Shown piece by piece: positions 61,197 to 64,000 of a stretch of DNA of 64,000 bases. The notes under the pieces were generated by a model. The model saw nothing but the letters and a program-made list of their open reading frames with translations, made no database searches and was not told the DNA's origin. Every line of letters begins with the position of its first letter. Position 1 is the stretch's first letter. The stretch comes from Sphingopyxis macrogoltabida (GTDB lineage: Bacteria > Pseudomonadota > Alphaproteobacteria > Sphingomonadales > Sphingomonadaceae): NCBI RefSeq assembly GCF_001314325.1, contig NZ_CP009429.1, positions 806,501 to 870,500 on the forward strand, read 5' to 3'. The position numbers and the translations under genes were made by a program.

Positions 61197-63859
61197 CCGA
61201 AGCCGACCGACCATTACCCGAGGCCTTTCTGCGTCAGGCGGCGCAGGAAGGCCGCGGCCGTCTCAAGGTCTTTCTCGGGGCGGCCCCGGGGGTCGGCAAG
61301 ACGTGGGAAATGCTGACCGACGGCCGTCAGCGCCGCGATTCGGGTGTCGATGTCGTGGTCGGGGTGGTCGAAACGCACGGCCGCCGCGAGACCGAGGCGC
61401 TCGTCCACGGCCACGAGATCGTTGCGCGGCGCGAGGTCGATCATCAGGGCCACAGCCTCGGCGAAATGGACATCGATGCGATTCTCGAACGACGCCCCGG
61501 GCTCGTGCTCGTCGACGAACTTGCCCACACCAACGCGCCGGGCAGCCGCCACCCCAAACGCTATCAGGACGTCGAGGAACTGCTCGATGCCGGGATCGAC
61601 GTCTATTCGACGCTCAACATCCAGCATGTCGAAAGTTTGAACGATGTCGTGGCATCGTTCACGCGCGTCCGCGTGCGCGAAACGGTGCCCGACTCGATCC
61701 TCGAAAATGCCGAGATCGAGGTGGTGGACATTCCGCCGGACGAGCTGATCGAACGGCTGCGCGACGGCAAGGTCTATATTCCGCAGGAGGCGTCGCGGGC
61801 GCTGACGCACTTCTTCTCCAAATCGAACCTCACTGCGCTCCGCGAACTGGCGCTGCGCCGGGCCGCGCAGGCGGTCGATGCGCAGATGCTCGATCATGTC
61901 CGCAGCCATGCGCTCGCAGGCAGCTTCGCGGTGGGGGAACGGATCGTCGTGGCGGTCAGCGAACTTCCCGTCGCCGCCGAACTGGTCCGCGCGGGCAAGC
62001 GGCTCGCCGACGCGCTGAGGGCGCCGTGGAGCGCGGTCTATATCGAGACGCGGCGCAGTCGGGCGATGACCGACGACGACCGGCGGCAACTCGGCGACAC
62101 GCTCGCGCTCGCCTCGCGGCTCGGTGCCTCGACCGCTACCGTCCCTGCCGCGAGCGTTGTCGAGGGGTTGCGCAGTTTTGCGCGCGACGCGCGGGCGACG
62201 CAGATCGTGATCGGCAAATCGAGCCGCCCCTGGTGGTTCGAGATGCGTCACGGCTCGGTCGTCGATCAGCTCGTGCGGACGATCGACGATGTCGCGGTTC
62301 ACGTCCTGCCGGGCGAGCCCGAGGTCAAGGCGGAACGGCCGGCGCCTCCGGTCCCCGGGCGTTGGGGCAAGCCGTCACATTATATCTGGTCGCTCGCGAT
62401 GGTCGCCGCGATGACGGCGCTTGGCCGCCTGCTCATCGAAGTCATCGATCTGGGCAATATTTCGCTGCTTTATCTGGTCCCCGTCATGTTTGCCGCGGCG
62501 ACCTTTGGCCTGCGCGCCGGGCTGTTCGCGGGGCTGGTATCGAGCCTCGCCTATAATTTCTTCTTCCTGCCGCCGACCGGCACGTTGACCGTCAACAACC
62601 CCGAGAATGTGATCAGCATCCTCGTGTTGCTCGGCGTCGCGATCGTCACCAGCCAGTTTGCGGCGCGCGTGCGCGCCCAGGCCGACCTTGCGCAGTCGAG
62701 CGCCCGCCAGAATGCGGCGCTCGCCAGCTTCTCGCGCCAGCTTACCGCGGCGCCCGATCAGGATAGGCTGATGCAGGCTATCTGCGCCGAGGTCGGCCGC
62801 CTGCTCGACGTCCGCACCGTCCTCCTCCTGCCGTCGGCCGATGGCCCGACGCTCCGCGCCGCGGTGCCGCCCGAAGACCGGCTCGAACAGATCGAGCGGG
62901 CGGCGGCGCAGTGGGCGATGGACAATGCACAGCCCGCGGGGCGGGGTTCGTCGACGCTGACCGCGTCGGACTGGCTTTTCCACCCGCTACAGACCACGCG
63001 CGGAGTGCTTGGCGTGCTCGGGCTGACGCGCGACGATGCACAAGCGCCGGTGCGGTCGGATCAGGTGCCGCTGCTGATGAGCCTGCTCGATCAGGCATCG
63101 ATCGCGCTCGACCGTATGGAACTCGAGGAAGCCTCGCTTCAAGCGCGGCAGGTCGACGAGCGCGACCGGCTGCGCTCGGCGCTGCTGTCGTCGGTCAGCC
63201 ACGACCTTCGCACACCGCTCACCACGATCCTGTCGGCGGCGCAGGAGATGCGGCGCCATCCCACGGCGGAAATGGCCGAAACGATCGAGACCGAGGCGCG
63301 CCGCCTCAACCGCTTTGTCTCGAACCTGCTCGACATGGTACGCGTCGAGGCTGGCGCCCTTCCGATGAAGGCGGAAGCGACCGAGCTATTCGACGCCGCT
63401 GCGGGCGCCGCGCACGACACCCGCGCCTCGCTGGCCGGGCACGATGTCCTGATCGAAATCGCCCCCGCCATTCCGCTCGTGCGCGTCGACCCGGTGCTGC
63501 TTCATCATTGCCTGATCAATCTGCTCGATAACGCCGGACGCTACGCCGATCCCGGCACGCCGATCACCATTCGGGCGAGGCGCATCGCCGATGCCGTCCT
63601 GCTGTCGGTGATCGACCAGGGACCCGGTATCGCGCCCGGCAACGAGACGCGCGTCTTCGAAACCTTCACCCGGCTCGAAGGCAGCGACCGCGCCAAGCAT
63701 GGCACCGGGCTCGGGCTTGCCATCGTCAAGGGCTTTGCCGAGGCGATGGGACTGACGGTCGAGGCGGGCAACAATGGCGAACCGCATGGCGCGTGCTTCA
63801 CGATCCGCATCCCCGAAGCGCTGCTCGTCAAGGATCTGACCGTCGAGGATATTCCATGA
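61193..63859 (+). CDS. kdpD: KdpD, sensor histidine kinase for K+ limitation
   Basis: 888-residue sensor kinase. The N-terminal KdpD domain has Walker A KVFLGAAPGVGKTWEMLTDG and LVDELAHTNAPGSRH, followed by a UspA-like domain (residues ~250-370). Four membrane helices lie between about 395 and 500, then a GAF-like region, HisKA with SVSHDLRTPLTTILSAAQEM, and HATPase_c with HCLINLLDNAGRYADPG, DQGPGIAPG and GTGLGLAIVKGF. It phosphorylates KdpE to induce the operon. GTG 61193 overlaps the kdpC stop; the stop overlaps kdpE. Confidence 0.96.
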   Translation: MTEADRPLPEAFLRQAAQEGRGRLKVFLGAAPGVGKTWEMLTDGRQRRDSGVDVVVGVVETHGRRETEALVHGHEIVARREVDHQGHSLGEMDIDAILERRPGLVLVDELAHTNAPGSRHPKRYQDVEELLDAGIDVYSTLNIQHVESLNDVVASFTRVRVRETVPDSILENAEIEVVDIPPDELIERLRDGKVYIPQEASRALTHFFSKSNLTALRELALRRAAQAVDAQMLDHVRSHALAGSFAVGERIVVAVSELPVAAELVRAGKRLADALRAPWSAVYIETRRSRAMTDDDRRQLGDTLALASRLGASTATVPAASVVEGLRSFARDARATQIVIGKSSRPWWFEMRHGSVVDQLVRTIDDVAVHVLPGEPEVKAERPAPPVPGRWGKPSHYIWSLAMVAAMTALGRLLIEVIDLGNISLLYLVPVMFAAATFGLRAGLFAGLVSSLAYNFFFLPPTGTLTVNNPENVISILVLLGVAIVTSQFAARVRAQADLAQSSARQNAALASFSRQLTAAPDQDRLMQAICAEVGRLLDVRTVLLLPSADGPTLRAAVPPEDRLEQIERAAAQWAMDNAQPAGRGSSTLTASDWLFHPLQTTRGVLGVLGLTRDDAQAPVRSDQVPLLMSLLDQASIALDRMELEEASLQARQVDERDRLRSALLSSVSHDLRTPLTTILSAAQEMRRHPTAEMAETIETEARRLNRFVSNLLDMVRVEAGALPMKAEATELFDAAAGAAHDTRASLAGHDVLIEIAPAIPLVRVDPVLLHHCLINLLDNAGRYADPGTPITIRARRIADAVLLSVIDQGPGIAPGNETRVFETFTRLEGSDRAKHGTGLGLAIVKGFAEAMGLTVEAGNNGEPHGACFTIRIPEALLVKDLTVEDIP

Positions 63860-64000
63860 AAATTCGCCACAAGATCCTGATCGTCGATGACGAACGCCAT
63901 ATCCGCCGCCTGATCCGTGCGGCGCTGGAGCGGGCCGACTATGCGATCGTCGAGGCCGAAAATGCGAGCGAGGCAATCGAACGCCTCGGTGAGGAGCGAC
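63856..64000 (+). CDS. kdpE: KdpE, response regulator (partial)
   Basis: First 48 residues of the receiver domain: HKILIVDDERHIRRLIRAAL, then ERADYAIVEAENASEAIERL. The acidic pair (DDE) that binds Mg is present; the phosphoacceptor Asp and the winged-helix output domain lie beyond the window. ATG 63856 overlaps the kdpD stop. Confidence 0.93.
   Translation, partial: MKIRHKILIVDDERHIRRLIRAALERADYAIVEAENASEAIERLGEER

Noticed and set aside
1..64000. CRISPR array or cas genes
   Set aside because: No regularly spaced direct repeats were seen; the Cas4-like motif belongs to the N-terminal nuclease of the helicase fusion, without cas1/cas2 nearby.

Overview
The window looks like part of an alphaproteobacterial chromosome, most likely from the order Sphingomonadales. 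This is inferred from the high G+C, the Ti-type TraA/TraC/TraD mobilisation genes, a MucR-type regulator, the IS families present, and 'recombinase in trio' (RIT) elements. I cannot name the species. Two chromosomal blocks flank a long accessory region: a catabolic operon at the left edge and the complete kdpFABCD(E) potassium operon at the right edge.

Left to right: (1) 1-4181, an operon for a CoA-dependent 2-oxo acid dehydrogenase (E1 alpha, E1 beta, a free-standing lipoyl domain) joined to a DUF35 OB-fold protein and a thiolase-like enzyme, followed by a TetR regulator. (2) 4456-13049, a patchwork of IS110, IS5 (remnant), IS3, ISAs1 and IS256 around a universal stress protein gene and an mlaA gene. 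(3) 13196-34462, a defence island. It holds a P4-type integrase; a Xre/RES toxin-antitoxin pair; a five-gene minus-strand operon (RecB-like nuclease/RNase H-like/SF1 helicase, a possible ubiquitin-fold protein, a DUF3892 protein, an unknown protein, an NYN nuclease) with a divergent WYL regulator; a DUF4258-like gene; and a second minus-strand operon encoding a degenerate J-domain membrane protein, a GrpE-like protein, a divergent Hsp70, McrB and McrC. mcrC is split by two insertion sequences. (4) 34710-56353, a mobilisable island flanked by two copies of tRNA-Thr(CGT). It holds a large tyrosine recombinase, a ParB-like gene with a nonsense codon, DUF736, AlpA, ArdC, a sigma-region-4-like protein, an MNT-HEPN protein, MucR, an excalibur protein, TraD, TraC, a Ti-type oriT and the TraA relaxase-helicase. 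Two RIT elements have landed in it, one in ardC and one in the MNT-HEPN gene. (5) 56650-64000, the kdp operon.

Three candidates for an undescribed system stand out. The first is the chaperone-McrBC operon (J-like/GrpE-like/Hsp70/McrB/McrC, with overlapping or closely spaced genes). The second is the helicase-nuclease operon with a possible ubiquitin-fold small protein. The third is a RIT element that carries an intact MNT-HEPN gene and is inserted in a homologous MNT-HEPN gene. A second theme is recent inactivation: mcrC, ardC, the MNT-HEPN gene and parB are each broken by discrete events, and removing the insertions on paper restores an open frame every time.

All functional names rest on motif and family recognition by eye; no database search was run.
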